Position numbers and translations under genes: made by a program
Notes under the pieces: model-generated
Told to the model about the DNA's origin: nothing
The model's input: the letters and a program-made list of their open reading frames with translations, nothing else
The model's database searches: none
Origin: Phellopilus nigrolimitatus
Taxonomy: Eukaryota > Basidiomycota > Agaricomycetes > Hymenochaetales > Hymenochaetaceae
Direction of reading: 5' to 3'
Length of the DNA: 64,000 nucleotides
Assembly (NCBI GenBank): GCA_021029095.1
Contig: JAJOHG010000090.1
Coordinates: 46,247 to 110,246, forward strand
In this document: positions 32,076 to 42,815 of the stretch, piece by piece
Layout: each line of letters begins with the position of its first letter
Position numbering within the stretch: the first letter of the stretch is position 1

Positions 32076-32600
32076 GTGCCATCAGACGACGTCGCCTACC
32101 AAACTTTCCCTCGAAGAATAGCATCGGTGCATCGCGCAGGGAAGCGCAGGGAAGCGCAGGGCACAGATTCCTATGCTGGCCCGGCTGACGGCGACTCTGA
32201 ACCGACTGGAGGCTTGATCACTGTGAAGCCTGTAGGCAGGCAAAGACGGGAAAAAGTAAGCAAGCAGGATACACTTTGCGTCCGACTGTACGCTGGCGAG
32301 CGAGGTCTGCGATCACCACGGCCGGCTTCGAGGGCAGATGGAAAGAAAGAAAGCGCCCTTATGCAGAAGAACTAGCACTAGGGATCGGAAACGTGACCAT
32401 GGATGCGGCAAAAGTAAACTTGCTGAGACATAAGTTTGTAGATCCCGCGACGGACTACATCGGTCCGCGAACGCAGAGAGCTCCCCCAAACGGTCTGAAC
32501 GTCGCTTCCGCCGCATTCACCGCGTCTGCCAACCCATCTGGGGTGCAAATTCGCGCTTGTCTCCAGTCTGCTAATACGAAGGCGATGAGGGAAATAGGGC
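32076..32600 (+). pseudogene. Relic of a second copy of the 692-residue low-complexity gene
   Basis: Peptides line up in order with the protein at 27793-29871: DGDSEPTGG..RRREKVSKQ with DGDAQPNKG..RRRSKQ, ERGLRSPRPAS with ERRLRSSDSAS, and GPRTQRA..ANPSGVQIRA with GPRTRARA..ANPSDARVRT. Frame changes occur between the blocks and the start and end are lost. At about 32600 it passes directly into a fragment of another gene family. Confidence 0.6.
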
Positions 32601-32609
32601 AAAGGAGAG

Positions 32610-32970
32610 GCTCGGGGCTGCTTCTTCCGCCGAGCGTCCTAATATGTTCTGCTCTGGCACCTTATGCGGATGCTACTGCGCTCGAGGAAGATTCTGGCGC
32701 AGCTCTCGGTTCTGCTCTGGCGTCCTAGACACAGCTCGCAGATCCCAAATGTCTGCAAAAACTCCATTACTCTTCCTGACCGCCTCGAAAGAGTACTTAA
32801 TCCGTTATTCAGGAAGAGGTTGAAGGGAACACTGTAGCATCTGACGGATCTGCGGACGAGGAGACCAGGAAGAAGTCGCTTCTTTTCTGTCCAAAGCGTG
32901 TAGGACAAGGCTGACGCTGATCCGCCTGTGACATATATCAAATCTGCGGAGGAGGAAGATGAAGAAAATC
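32610..32970 (+). pseudogene. Relic of the disordered three-member family
   Basis: The peptide ALAPYADAT matches ALAPYADAT at the 51.7-kb member exactly. Downstream bases CAGCTCGCAGATCCCAAA and ACTTAATCCGTTA correspond to the same gene at about 51.76-51.83 kb, with several frame breaks and stops. It follows the low-complexity relic without a gap. Confidence 0.65.
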
Positions 32971-33372
32971 TATTGCTGGCTAAAAAAGTGGTTCAATCCA
33001 TTTCTGCAAACATGGTCGTATCTTGGTACTTACCGTTGAAAATCGAAGGATGATTACTTCAAGTACTCAGGTCATTTTAGGGTGTGTATGAGCACGTCGA
33101 AGGGCAGAGATAAAACAATGTGGTAAAAGTTTAAGGAGACGCGTTTCTAGATGATGATCGTATATCTCAGCTCTCAATGATCGACACGCCTCCGAGCGCC
33201 ATGTCGTCCTTTGTATCTGCTCACATCAGTTCACGCAGCAGAGGCTCAGGCTCAAGTGCGCGCACGCACCATGATTATGTGCATAAATGAAATTGCCCAC
33301 AAAGCGCATGAAAGAAGTACATAATTTAAAGAAAGACATCCCAGAGCCCCAGGTACTGTACGTGCCGCCGCA

Positions 33373-34247
33373 TTAAACCTTGTAGCGCCTCCCAGTTTTT
33401 GTAAAGAATGTCTGAAGGATGTAGACTTGCACACTGGAACAGGACGCGTTAGCACTGTAAGTCGGGAGCAGGAAGGAAACGGGGAGATAACTCACATGGC
33501 CATGCCCACGACACCCAGAACTTCCAGGACGGCAAACCAGAAGACTTTGCTGTGCTAACAGTCAGGAAGGGAGAAGTGGAAGGGAGTAATATGTAATTAC
33601 CTCTGCGTAGACTTGACGATCGCGAAACCGCGATTCTCGCGCGTGTGGAAGCTGGAAGACAATCGACGCGTAAATCGTCTCCATCGAATGTAAGAATAGC
33701 TTGAGAGGCTCACAATTTCTGCATGCGCTTGATGCTGAGAAGTTGTCCGTTCAGGCGGAATATACTCTCCTCAAGCGCGCTCGAGTGGTCTGCGATCTGG
33801 CCGGGCTTCGTCGCAGGCTCGCGCCGCGGCTCGCTCTCAACCATGATGTCGAAGTCGATAAGCTTCTCCGAAAGCGTGCTCATGTCGTTCGTGAAGCAGA
33901 AGGAGTATTCGCCGACAGTGTTCGCGGTGAGCACGTAGTCGCCCTGCCGCTCGCGCGTGCCATCGAGTACGTTCTTGTCGTTCGGGTCAGTTACTAAGAA
34001 GTCGATGTCGAATGAGCCACCAGATTGCACGGCAAAATAAAACTGTCATATATAATTTAGCAATGTAGGACAGGTGAAAGTGTGAACGCGTTGAACGTAC
34101 TCCGATCTTTTCGCCGGCCTTGTCGACATCGGCGTAGAAACAAAGACGCTCGTTGGGGGAGATAGCCGTTGTCAGTGCCGACCCCCACACTAAGGCTGGC
34201 AACAACGAGGAGGCGGCGAAGGCCAGCAGCGCCAAGGACAGCAGCAT
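33373..34247 (-). CDS. p24 family cargo receptor (EMP24/GP25L/ERV25, GOLD domain)
   Basis: Five exons give about 214 residues, the usual p24 size. An N-terminal signal peptide (LLSLALLAFAASSLLPALVWGSA) is followed by a GOLD domain with the two disulfide cysteines (NERLCFYADVD and EYSFCFTND). A coiled-coil-prone linker (SSALEESIFRLNGQLLSIKRMQ) leads to FHTRENRGFAIVKSTQSKVFWF and one membrane segment (VLEVLGVVGMAIVQVYIL). The short cytosolic tail TFFTKTGRRYKV has the FF motif for COPII. p24 proteins cycle between ER and Golgi and help load cargo, for example GPI-anchored proteins. The start ATG at 34247 is chosen because it opens the signal peptide. The last intron uses GTGAGT..TTCCAG, spanning a nearer TACAG that would break the frame. 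Confidence 0.9.
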
Positions 34248-34634
34248 CGTTGTGAGCTGGCGTATACGTTGTGCGTCGGCGACCACTGCGCTCTGCTGTA
34301 TGTCGCGTAAGGAAGTCCTTTCGCACGGATACAGTGGTACTCGCCAGTATCGTGCTCCGGACAGCCAAACGACGGGCACGCGATGAAGACGACCCCAGCA
34401 CTAACGGTGTGGCTCATGTGAGCCTTCTCTCTGCTTTGTGTATAATCTGAAAAACCGGCTTTGTTCTTACAGAGCCACTCTGGATCTCGAAGACTGGACT
34501 ACAATTACATTGATTACATTGGTGCAGACAAACGCAGGAAACAAAACAAAGCATCGCGAATAAATACGAATAAAGAATAACGTGTATAAAAGTACGTTGC
34601 AAATCAGCATACTAACGGAAAGGTTGTCTAGAGA

Positions 34635-37380
34635 TTACCAGTGAGAAGGATCTGGCTCGCCGACGTACTCCTCATTTTCAATCGCGTTTTCAGCGTCCTC
34701 GTCCGAGGACCACTCCCCGTCCGAATGAGCACTATCGACAGCAAGACAGAGGTCCGCATACATCGCAGCTAACGCCGCCGGCGTTTGCGTGTTCGCGGGC
34801 GTTTCTGAGGGCGCGCTCTCTGGACCTAATGGATTAGGCGACGCCGGAGCGGTAGGAACAAGCTCTTCAGTCTCATCCTCATCGTTGCTGTAGTTGACGA
34901 TAGGATTCCCATCATTGGTTGGCTGGCTTTCCTGAACCGACTCGAATGAGGGCAGCGTGTCTGCAGTTGGACTCGAACTTTCTGCGGTGCTGGCCGCATT
35001 TTGAGTTCCAAAGTCCCGTATGCGTTGGGTGGCAGGAGCTGCAGGGGCTGTGATTGATCTTGTCGGAAGAGGAGAGAAAACCCGAGCGTCCTTTGCTTTC
35101 TGAGGAGTGGTAGGAGAGGAAACAATTTCAGAACCGGATGGGCGAGTTTCTGGAGCTGACGCAGGCTCCATGTTCATGGTTTCAGGTCTTGACGCGTATG
35201 AAGGCAGCAAGTCTGCAGCAACCCAAGGGTCCGTTGTCTTCTGCGGGGTGGCAGGGAAGATGACGATCTGAGGGATTGGCGGTTCTACGATGTGAGAACC
35301 GACTTCGATCGCAGATGGGTGCGTCTCTGCGGCTGGCAGAGGCTCCAAGTCCATCGTTTCAGACTGCGTACGTTGAACCGCAGAAGGTACGAATTCCATT
35401 GCCACAGATTGCGTGCGCTGAAGCACTCGAGGCGCAATACCAGTCTGCGGAAGCGGAGGCTCTACGTCCATAACCACGGACTCCGTGCGCTGTAAAGCGC
35501 GATGTCCATTGTTGAACAATGGAAGCGGAGTTGGTAGCATTTGCATCTCCTCATCGACGCTGTAAGCACCTGTGTCCATGTTACTCATCACCTCATTACT
35601 ATTAGCGCCGACGAAGAAAGACGATGGGCATTGCGGCAAAGGTGGGCTGAGCGCGTCGATCATCATGAGTGTGGCGTCCGGTTCGCATTCTGCTTCCATG
35701 GGAAGCATCTCAACCTCCTGGTCGACGCAATACACGAAAGGTATTGTGCTCACATCTAGCTTCACGTCCTCGGGCACCATACACGTGGATACGAACTGAT
35801 CCACTTCGTCCAAGTCCATCTCGGAATCCTGCAGGGAAGCCTGGTAGTCATGATCTTTCTCCTGGGCCGAGGAGGGATGAAGGTCGTCCTTGATTGGCGG
35901 CGTTGATAGTTGACTTCTGCCTATTATCCAAGGAGAGGGCGCGACCGTGGACGAAACGGATGGTAGTGGGGAATCGCCATTGAAAAGAGTCGAGCTGGCA
36001 GAAACTCTTGGGCTGGCGTTACTGTGGGCGAGAGGTTCCGGAGGATTGAAACACATATTCTTGGTGGCTGTTTCCGCCGGCCATATGCGGTCTTCATCTC
36101 CGTTATCTTCTTTAACGCCCGCAGGTTCACTAGATCGTACGATCGGATCAGCGTCCCCTTCGTTCTGCTTGCTCTGGGTAGAAGACGAGGTATCCTCTTC
36201 GCTCTCCTCGCTACTTGGGTACAGGCTGCAGTCGAATAGTGGACCAAGTACGGATTTCAGGTTGTTGGGCATAACGATGGTGTCATTGCAGATGCCGGGG
36301 TCGACGAGATGAGCCAGGAACTGCTCAAGCGTGGTAGCATCCGCATACGACGCCAGAGCTGAACCGAACGGCCCGTATCGTTTGCGGTCCTCGGCATCCG
36401 AAACCCAGTCCCAGTTATACGCGTACGTACTTGTTTCTCGCAAAATCTCCATGAAACCCTCCCCTTCTTTCTTTACCGTCTGGGCGCTCGGACGCTTCAG
36501 CTCTCCCCATTTCGATACGATGCCCGTCGTCGCTAGGTAGACGAGGCCCTCTCCGAGAGTCGTCCGTCCATCCTGCCATACAAGGCACTCTTCCAGTGCG
36601 ACCCAGCCGTTCGCGAGCATGATTATGAGCTCGTGCGGCAAGCATGCAGCTGCGAGCTCATAGTCTGCGCGTCCGTGATGGAGCACTGCGCTACGAGCCG
36701 TATGGAACCATGAGTATGCGCGCGTCAGATTGAAGCTTCGGCGGGAGGATTTCGGTTTCTGTGGTTGTGGCTGACGAAGTTCGGGAGAGTCCGCATTTGA
36801 CGCTGCTGGTGCCCCGCTTGGTCCTGGCGAGAAAGTGTGTGCGGGCCGCGAGCGACGACGCCGAGGTGGACTGGGAGCCAGAGATGATCGCCGTGACTCG
36901 GCGGGCTTGCACTGGCGAGTGCTCGTACTGCGCGTTGCTCTCCAGCCGCCACGCCTGCCAAGTATCATTTTCTTCAGACGCTTTCCGTCCGCCCGGGCCT
37001 GCTTTTTGTTCTCGAGGGTCTGCCCCTTTATCTTAGGTGCCTTCCTGCGCCAGTGCTGCCGGGAGATGGAGATGTGTAAACGAGATGCACGCGATGGATG
37101 CAGGTGCATAGAGTAGAGCACGTACCTTTAAAGCGTGCGCCTTTTGCTTCATATTTAACCTCCCCTGACGCGTGGACGCGAACTCGTCGGCGCGCACGCC
37201 ATCACTTGTTCCGTGGGATTCTATATCGGGTTGTGGTGTGCAGTTGCGTAGGGCCGTCGGCATCATCGAGGCGAGCATTCCTATGATGCTCCCGAATATC
37301 GAGGGCCGTGTCGGCTGTGGACGGACATGGGTGAGCACTGTGCGCGCAAAGCGTTCTGCGTTCCTGAAGAGACTCACCAT
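34635..37380 (-). CDS. Large disordered protein, lineage-specific family, member A
   Basis: Three exons: ATG alone (37380-37378), 37314-37126 and 37040-34635; 865 residues. The first intron starts immediately after the start codon (ATG/GTGAGT). An N-terminal hydrophobic patch (SIFGSIIGMLASMM) is followed by a basic region (KKQARADGKRLKKMILGRRGG), then a conserved domain of about 180 residues. That domain has the landmarks YSWFHTARSAVLHHGRADYEL, ELIIMLANGWVALEECLVWQDGRTTLGEGLVYLA, KRPSAQTV, YGPFGSALASYADATTLEQFL. The C-terminal 550 residues are acidic and Ser/Pro-rich, with short repeats LQRTQS(V/E)xMxxEP. No known domain; I cannot assign a function. Two paralogs lie at 50.6 and 59.2 kb and a relic at 32.6 kb. 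Confidence 0.7.
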
Positions 37381-37389
37381 TGTGCAGGG

Positions 37390-37800
37390 CATCGCGTCTG
37401 TTGAGTTTTGGAAATGCGTGTGGCTGAATGTAGCTGAATGCCGGATGCGCGGATAGATGGAAATGCAGTCACTGTGGTTGAATGTGGCTGAGAATGCTGG
37501 ATACGCGGATAGATGGCGTATAGGAGCGGTGTTGGGTGACGAGATGCTCGTTGTCGGAAAGCAAGAGCGTCGTCGGGATGTCTGTGTCTTTATGTCTCGC
37601 TAAACGTATGATGTTGGCCTGAGCCACCATCCACCTGTTCCCTTGTTGTATTTCCAGAAAAATACAGCGCATTATGTAATCAAATCCTTTTGTTTCGAAA
37701 AAGTGCTTCCGTTGTTCCGATTTTCCCTTTTCGGCTCAAATGGACCCGCTGATCAGTTTTATCTTATCGGATGTCGCGCCTCGTGTGTGGCTGCGAATTC
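37390..37800 (-). promoter_or_regulatory. Promoter block conserved with member B
   Basis: In gene orientation this region shares ordered words with 50240-50634. These are AAAAGGATTTGATTACATAAT (here) against AAAAGGATTTGATGACATAAT, then GGTGGCTCAGGCCAACATCA (37609-37628), then GCTCTTGC and ACACCGCTCCTATACGC. Sequence between them is more diverged, which points to constrained sites rather than only recent duplication. Confidence 0.55.
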
Positions 37801-38780
37801 TTTAAAGGCGCTTGCTTCCGTTGAGCGCTGAGTGGCAGATGCTTCTTTTTCATTTCATTTTATTTCTGGAGGTTTCTCTTGGACAGCTGGGTCGTGACTC
37901 AACTCGTCGATACCCCTGAGACGGACTTTAGAGAATGGGGAGACCAGAGTTCTATGCTGGAAATGCTACGCTTTCGCCGACAACTACTAGATTAAAGTGT
38001 GGCCTTCACAATCCCTTTTTTTCAATTCCACGATACGGGGGAATGCAAACGTCTTCGCGAGGCGAGATGGGACTCGACTGAGCGCACCATGAGCCCGACC
38101 CCGTACGCCCGTGAATGCGCCGCCGGGGCACATCATGTACACTCTCGTATGCGAAGTATCTACGTGCTGTGCTGCACTGCACTGAGGCGGGGTGGTGATC
38201 ATACGTAGCTGGGCGCGCGCGGAACGTGGCTGGCGCTGTCGTGTCGGACGCTGGTAATAGAGTAGGTACTCGGTCCCGCGCAGACACCCGCGTCGAGTCC
38301 GGCCGGGAACGTGAGCGGAGGGGCGCGCGTACGGGGGACGGGGAGCGGGGCCGGGCGACGGGCGACGTAGGGGGAAAAAGATGGCGCGGACGCTGCGACG
38401 CGTACAGTCCCGTACCCCGGGGGGAATGAGACAGATGGATGTGCAACGGGCTGCTATTTTATTTTATTTTATTTTATTATTTACAAGTATAGAGACAGGC
38501 CTTGTTATTTCCACTCGATAACGACAAGAAAGACAAAAGGAAAAGAAAGGAAAGGAAAGGAAAGGAAAGGAAAAGAAAGGAAAGGAAAGGAAAAAGAAAA
38601 GGACGGTATCGCTTAGACGTGACAATTACTCGGCGCAAAGCCGCAGGCACTACATTTCCAGATACACACAACACACACAACGACGACGACGACAACACCG
38701 TTTTACCATCATCCTGCGCGCTCCAGTTCGCGCCCGCTCCTCCTCAAGAGAATAAATAAACACACACATCAGCTCCGGCA
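37801..38780. other. Intergenic with microsatellites
   Basis: No supported gene. It contains a (TTTTA)n run at about 38455-38480 and an imperfect (GGAAA)n run at about 38538-38605, then the start of the strongly GC-rich block. Overlapping frames at 38000-38450 have no motifs. Confidence 0.6.
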
Positions 38781-40475
38781 TCAGTACGCCCCGCCGTACC
38801 GCGCACGCGCGCAGGCTTTCTCGTCGAGCGTCGACGCGACCGACGGCGCGGACGCGTACGCGGGCACGCCCGCGGAGCCGTCCGCGTCGAGGCGCACGGC
38901 GACGTCCTGCGCGACGGTGATGCGCACCTGCGTCGCGGTGCCGCCGCCGCCGCCACCGGGGCTCTGTTTCGTCCCGCCGATGGTCTGTGGGCGCGGGTGG
39001 TCAGCGGCGTTTTTTTAGGGGGAAAAATGGGGGAGGGGAAAGGAGGCGGGGACGCACGGTGAGGTGGAACCCCTGGAAGCTGTTCTCGACTGGCGGGCTG
39101 AGGGGCGGCGCGCGCGCGTTGAGCGTCTGTGTGGCGGGAGTTCGGGGGTGAGCGGCGCGTCTGCGGGAGGATTTAGGGAGAGATACGTACGGACATGAGG
39201 GTCGTGCTGTGCGCGCGGGGGCGGCGGCGTGTGTCAGCATGGGAACGGAGAGAAGGAGAGGGAGAAACGGACGCACGTGTACAGCCGGCCGATCGGCAGC
39301 GCGAACATGTAGTGCAGGTTGTTGTTCGGGAGGTGCACCTGTGCGTGCGCGGGCGCGCGTGCGTGTGTCAGTACTCAGTGCAGGACCGTGTAGAGTGTAG
39401 AGGGGGGCGGTACGCACGAGGAAGACGAGGTCGAGGATCTGCGGTGGGGCGGGGCGGGGACGTCAGCAGCAGCAGGGAAGGGGGAGGGAGGGGGAGAGGA
39501 AGGGAGAGGGAGAGGGCACGCACGCAGACGGCGGCGACGAGCGCGCCGGACTCGAGCGTCAGGCGGCACAGCCGGTTCACGAGCGTCTCGCTCTCTGTGC
39601 GGCGCGCTTCCGCGTCAGCTAAATTAAATAAATAAAATAGGAAGGACGGGGGATGGGGACGCACTGTCGCGGTTCTGGCTGAGGAGGTACAGCAGCGCCA
39701 GCCTGTGCGGCGCAGCGCAGAGCGCACCCGTTAATAAGCAAATAAATAAATAAATAAGGCCCGAGTGCACACTCACGCGATGCCCGCGGAGCTCGCGACG
39801 CTCGCGGCGAGCCACGCGTCCGCGAGCGGGACGATGGCGACGTGCGCGGCTGCGGCGTCGCCGGCGGCGACGACGGAGACGGTCTTGAGCCCGCGCGCCG
39901 CGGCGGCGCACCCGAGCGCGGCCTGCGCGGCGGCGAGGAGCGCGAGGAGCGCGGCGGGGGCGCGCGCGCCGGAGAGCCGCGCGATGCGCCGGGTGAGGAA
40001 GAGCTGGATGGGGAGGGAGATGCTGGGGGAGGTGAGCAAAACAGCCCAAAAAATTGAATGGGGGAGGAGAGGGAGGGGGAGGGGGGACGCACAGCGCGTT
40101 GGAGACGGGGAGGGAGGCGTACTCCCACGGGGCGGATGCGAGCGCGGCGGGGCGCGTGAAGTTGGACACGACGTAGTGCCAGAGCAGCGCGACGGCGCTC
40201 GTGGACTGGAACGTGTCGACGGCGTACGCCCATGCGACGAGCGCGCTGGCGGGGGCGTGCGATCGATCGATCAGCTTGTCAGTGAGACCGCCGGACAGGG
40301 GCGGGGGCGGGACGCACAGGAGCGGCCAGGCGTCGCGGCGCGGCGCGAGGACGTAGTGCACGAGCTGCATGATGCACACGCCGCACACGAACGCGTTCAC
40401 GGTGACGCCCGCGAGGAGCGGCCCGACGAGCAGGCGGAAGCTGACCGTGCCCGCGGAGACGGGCGTCGCGGACAT
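38781..40475 (-). CDS. DUF6534 seven-helix membrane protein, copy 1
   Basis: About nine exons on the minus strand in a very GC-rich context. The N-terminus MSATPVSAGTVSFRLLVGPLL is followed by membrane segments in the order known for this family: GVCIMQLVHYVL, VAWAYAVDTFQS..VALLWHYVV, ISLPIQLFLTRRIARL, AALLALLAAAQAALG, HVAIVPLADAWLAASV, LLYLLSQNRDS, and the VHLPNNNLHYMFALPIGRLYT motif before TLNAR. The cytosolic tail has a Gly run and VRITVAQDVAVRLDADG, ending RYGGAY. Function unknown; DUF6534 proteins are abundant and often tandem in Agaricomycetes and look receptor-like. First intron checked: phase fits between ..WPLL and ALVAWAY. Neighbour copy 2 lies directly upstream in the same direction. 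Confidence 0.8.
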
Positions 40476-40683
40476 CGTGCGGGGGGCGGTACGGGCGGTT
40501 CGGGTGGAGGGGAGGGAGGGGAGGGAGGGGAGGGAGGGAGAAGGAGGGGACGGACGAGGGATCGAGGACCTGTGAGCGTGAGCGCGGGTTATGAGGCGCC
40601 CCGCGGCGCGCCGGCCTAGCCGCAAGCGGCAACGCCGGGCTTCGCCGCCCCCGGCCCCGCGCACGCTAATTGCTTATCGTGAT

Positions 40684-40710
40684 CTGCAGAACAAGGCCTT
40701 CCGCTTCCGG
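40684..40710. promoter_or_regulatory. Element shared by the two tandem DUF6534 promoters (copy 1)
   Basis: GCAGAACAAGGCCTTCCGCT at about 40686-40705 plus CCGG reappears as GCAGAACAACGCCTTCCCCT at 43064-43083 upstream of copy 2. Both lie about 210-260 nt upstream of the respective start codon, while surrounding DNA differs. Confidence 0.45.
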
Positions 40711-41064
40711 CGCGGTTTTGGGTGCCTCGCGTCGCGAGGGGGCGAACCTTGGTCCGAGGTGCGGGGCGGGAGGCAGGCGCTGACGCGCTCTTCGTGACGC
40801 CGTGTCCGTCCGTCCGTCCGTCCGACGAGCGGACCGCGGAATGCAGAGCAGAGCGAGCAGAGCAGCGTAGATGATATCCAGAGAGAGACGCCATTTATGC
40901 GCATGTATGTACATGAAAGAAATCGAGCATCCGTTTTCTACATTTTTTGGTTTGGTATGTAAAGTAAGCTAAGCCAAGAAAGCAAAAAATCAAAAGACAA
41001 AACAAAGGAGAGGGGTGTGGGCCCGAGAAAAGATAGCACGGTCAGCGTAACGACACCGCAGCGC

Positions 41065-42815
41065 TCAATACGCGCCCCCGCCCTCCCACTTTTCCACCCC
41101 CGCCCCCTCGCCCTCGCCCTCGGCCTCCACCGGCGTCAGGGACGTGAAGCGCGGGCTGCCCGCGCGCTTCTCCTCCTCCTCCCGGGCGCGCTCGCGGTCC
41201 CACGGCGACGCCGCCTCCGTGTCCGCGTCCGAGTCGTGCGCGGCGTCCATGCGCACGTCGACGGCCTGCGCGATCGTGATGCGCACCGGGTGCGTGCGCT
41301 TTGAGGCGGTCGAGGTGAGGGCCTGCGCCGGGGGAGGAGGGGGGGGGAGGGGGGTTAGTTTTTTTCTTTTTTTCTTTTTTTAGAAGGGAGGGGGACGCAC
41401 GCCGAGGCTGATGCCCTGCGCCTGCGCCTGCCCCTGGCGCGAGGGCGTGCTGTTGTCGGCCTCGAGCGAGCGCCGCAGGCTCTCGCGCTCGTTGAGCGTC
41501 TGGTGGCGCACGCGCGCGTCAGCGCCTTCGTGTTGGATTTTAGATGTGGGGGGATGAGGGTACGTACGGAGAGGAGGGTGTTGCTGTGCGCGGACGCGGA
41601 GATGAGATTAGATTAAATTAGAGGAATTAGATGGGAGGGGGTGGGGAGAGGGGGAGGGGGAACGCACGTGTAGAGCCGCCCGACGGGCAGCGCGAACATG
41701 TAGTGCAGGTTGTTGTTCGGCGTCGTCGTCTGCGCGCGCGCGGTAGCGTGTGCCCGTTCTCCGTGAGCATAGATGTAAGCGGAAGCGGAAGAGGGGGCGG
41801 ACGTACGAGGAAGATGAGGTCGAGCAGCTGTGCGGGGGGGGGGGGGGGGGCGTCAGCAGCTGCTGCTTTGGGCACGGAGGAGAGAAGGAGAGGGGGCGCA
41901 CGCAGAGGAAGGTGACGGGCACGGCGGCCTCGACGGTCACGCGGCAGATGCGGGAGATGACCGAGTCGGTGCCTGTCACGCAGATGAGCGCGCTGTATGC
42001 GCAGGAGAGAAGAGACGGGAGACGGGAGACGGGGGACGCACGCTCGAAGCCCGTGCGGCTCTTGTTGAGGTAGTACATGAGGAGCACGCTGTGCGCCCGG
42101 CGCGTCAGAAACGCGTCTACGGGGCGAGGCGGGGAGGAGGAGAGACGACGCACGTGATGCTCATGTCGCACGCGACGCTCGCGGCGAGCCACGCGTCCGC
42201 GAGGGGGACGATGGCGACGTGTGCGGCGAGCGCGGTCGAGCGCAGCCCGGCGGCGGCGGCGGCGCACCCGAGCGCGGCCTGCGCGAGCGAGAGCGCGGAG
42301 AGGAAGGCGAAGAGCGTGCGCGAGCGCGCGAAGCGCATGATGCGCCACGCCATGAAGTGCTGGATCGGGAGGGTTGTGCTAACGGGTTGGGCGGGTCAGT
42401 GTCTTAAAAAAAAAAAAAAATAAGGGATGGAGGGGGACGCACAGCGCGTTGAAGATGGGGAGCGTGGCGTACTCCCAGGGCCCCGAGGCGAGGGCGGCGG
42501 GGTTGGTGAAGTTGGCGACGACGTAGTGCCAGAGCATGGCCACGGAGCTGGCGACCTGGAAGACGTCGATGGAGAAGACCCACGCGAGGAGGGCGCTGGC
42601 GGGGCCGAGGTGAGTATGGTATGTGCGAGGTTAGAGGAGAGAGACGGGACGGACACGAGCTTCCAGCTGTCGCGGTGGCGGCCGAGGAAGTACTCGACGA
42701 GCTGCATGATGCAGATGCCGAAGACGAAGGCGTTGACGACGACGCCGATGAGCAGCGGCCCGACGAGCAGCTCGAAGCTCGCGGGGCCGGCGGCGGGGCC
42801 GGATGCTGTGGACAT
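41065..42815 (-). CDS. DUF6534 seven-helix membrane protein, copy 2
   Basis: Same exon pattern as copy 1. The start MSTASGPAAGPASFELLVGPLLIGVVVNA is followed by FGICIMQLVEYFLG, a VFSIDVFQV..MLWHYVV helix, LPIQHFMAWRIMRFARS, LSLAQAALGCAAAA, HVAIVPLADAWLAASVACDMSIT, LLMYYLNKSRTGF, DSVISRICRVTVEAAVPVTFLC and TPNNNLHYMFALPVGRLYT. The tail contains VRITIAQAVDVRMDAA and an acidic and basic stretch, ending GGGAY as copy 1 ends GGAY. The plus-strand G run at 41834-41850 and A run at 42406-42420 fall in introns. Likely plasma-membrane or endomembrane located; ligand or substrate unknown. Confidence 0.8.
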
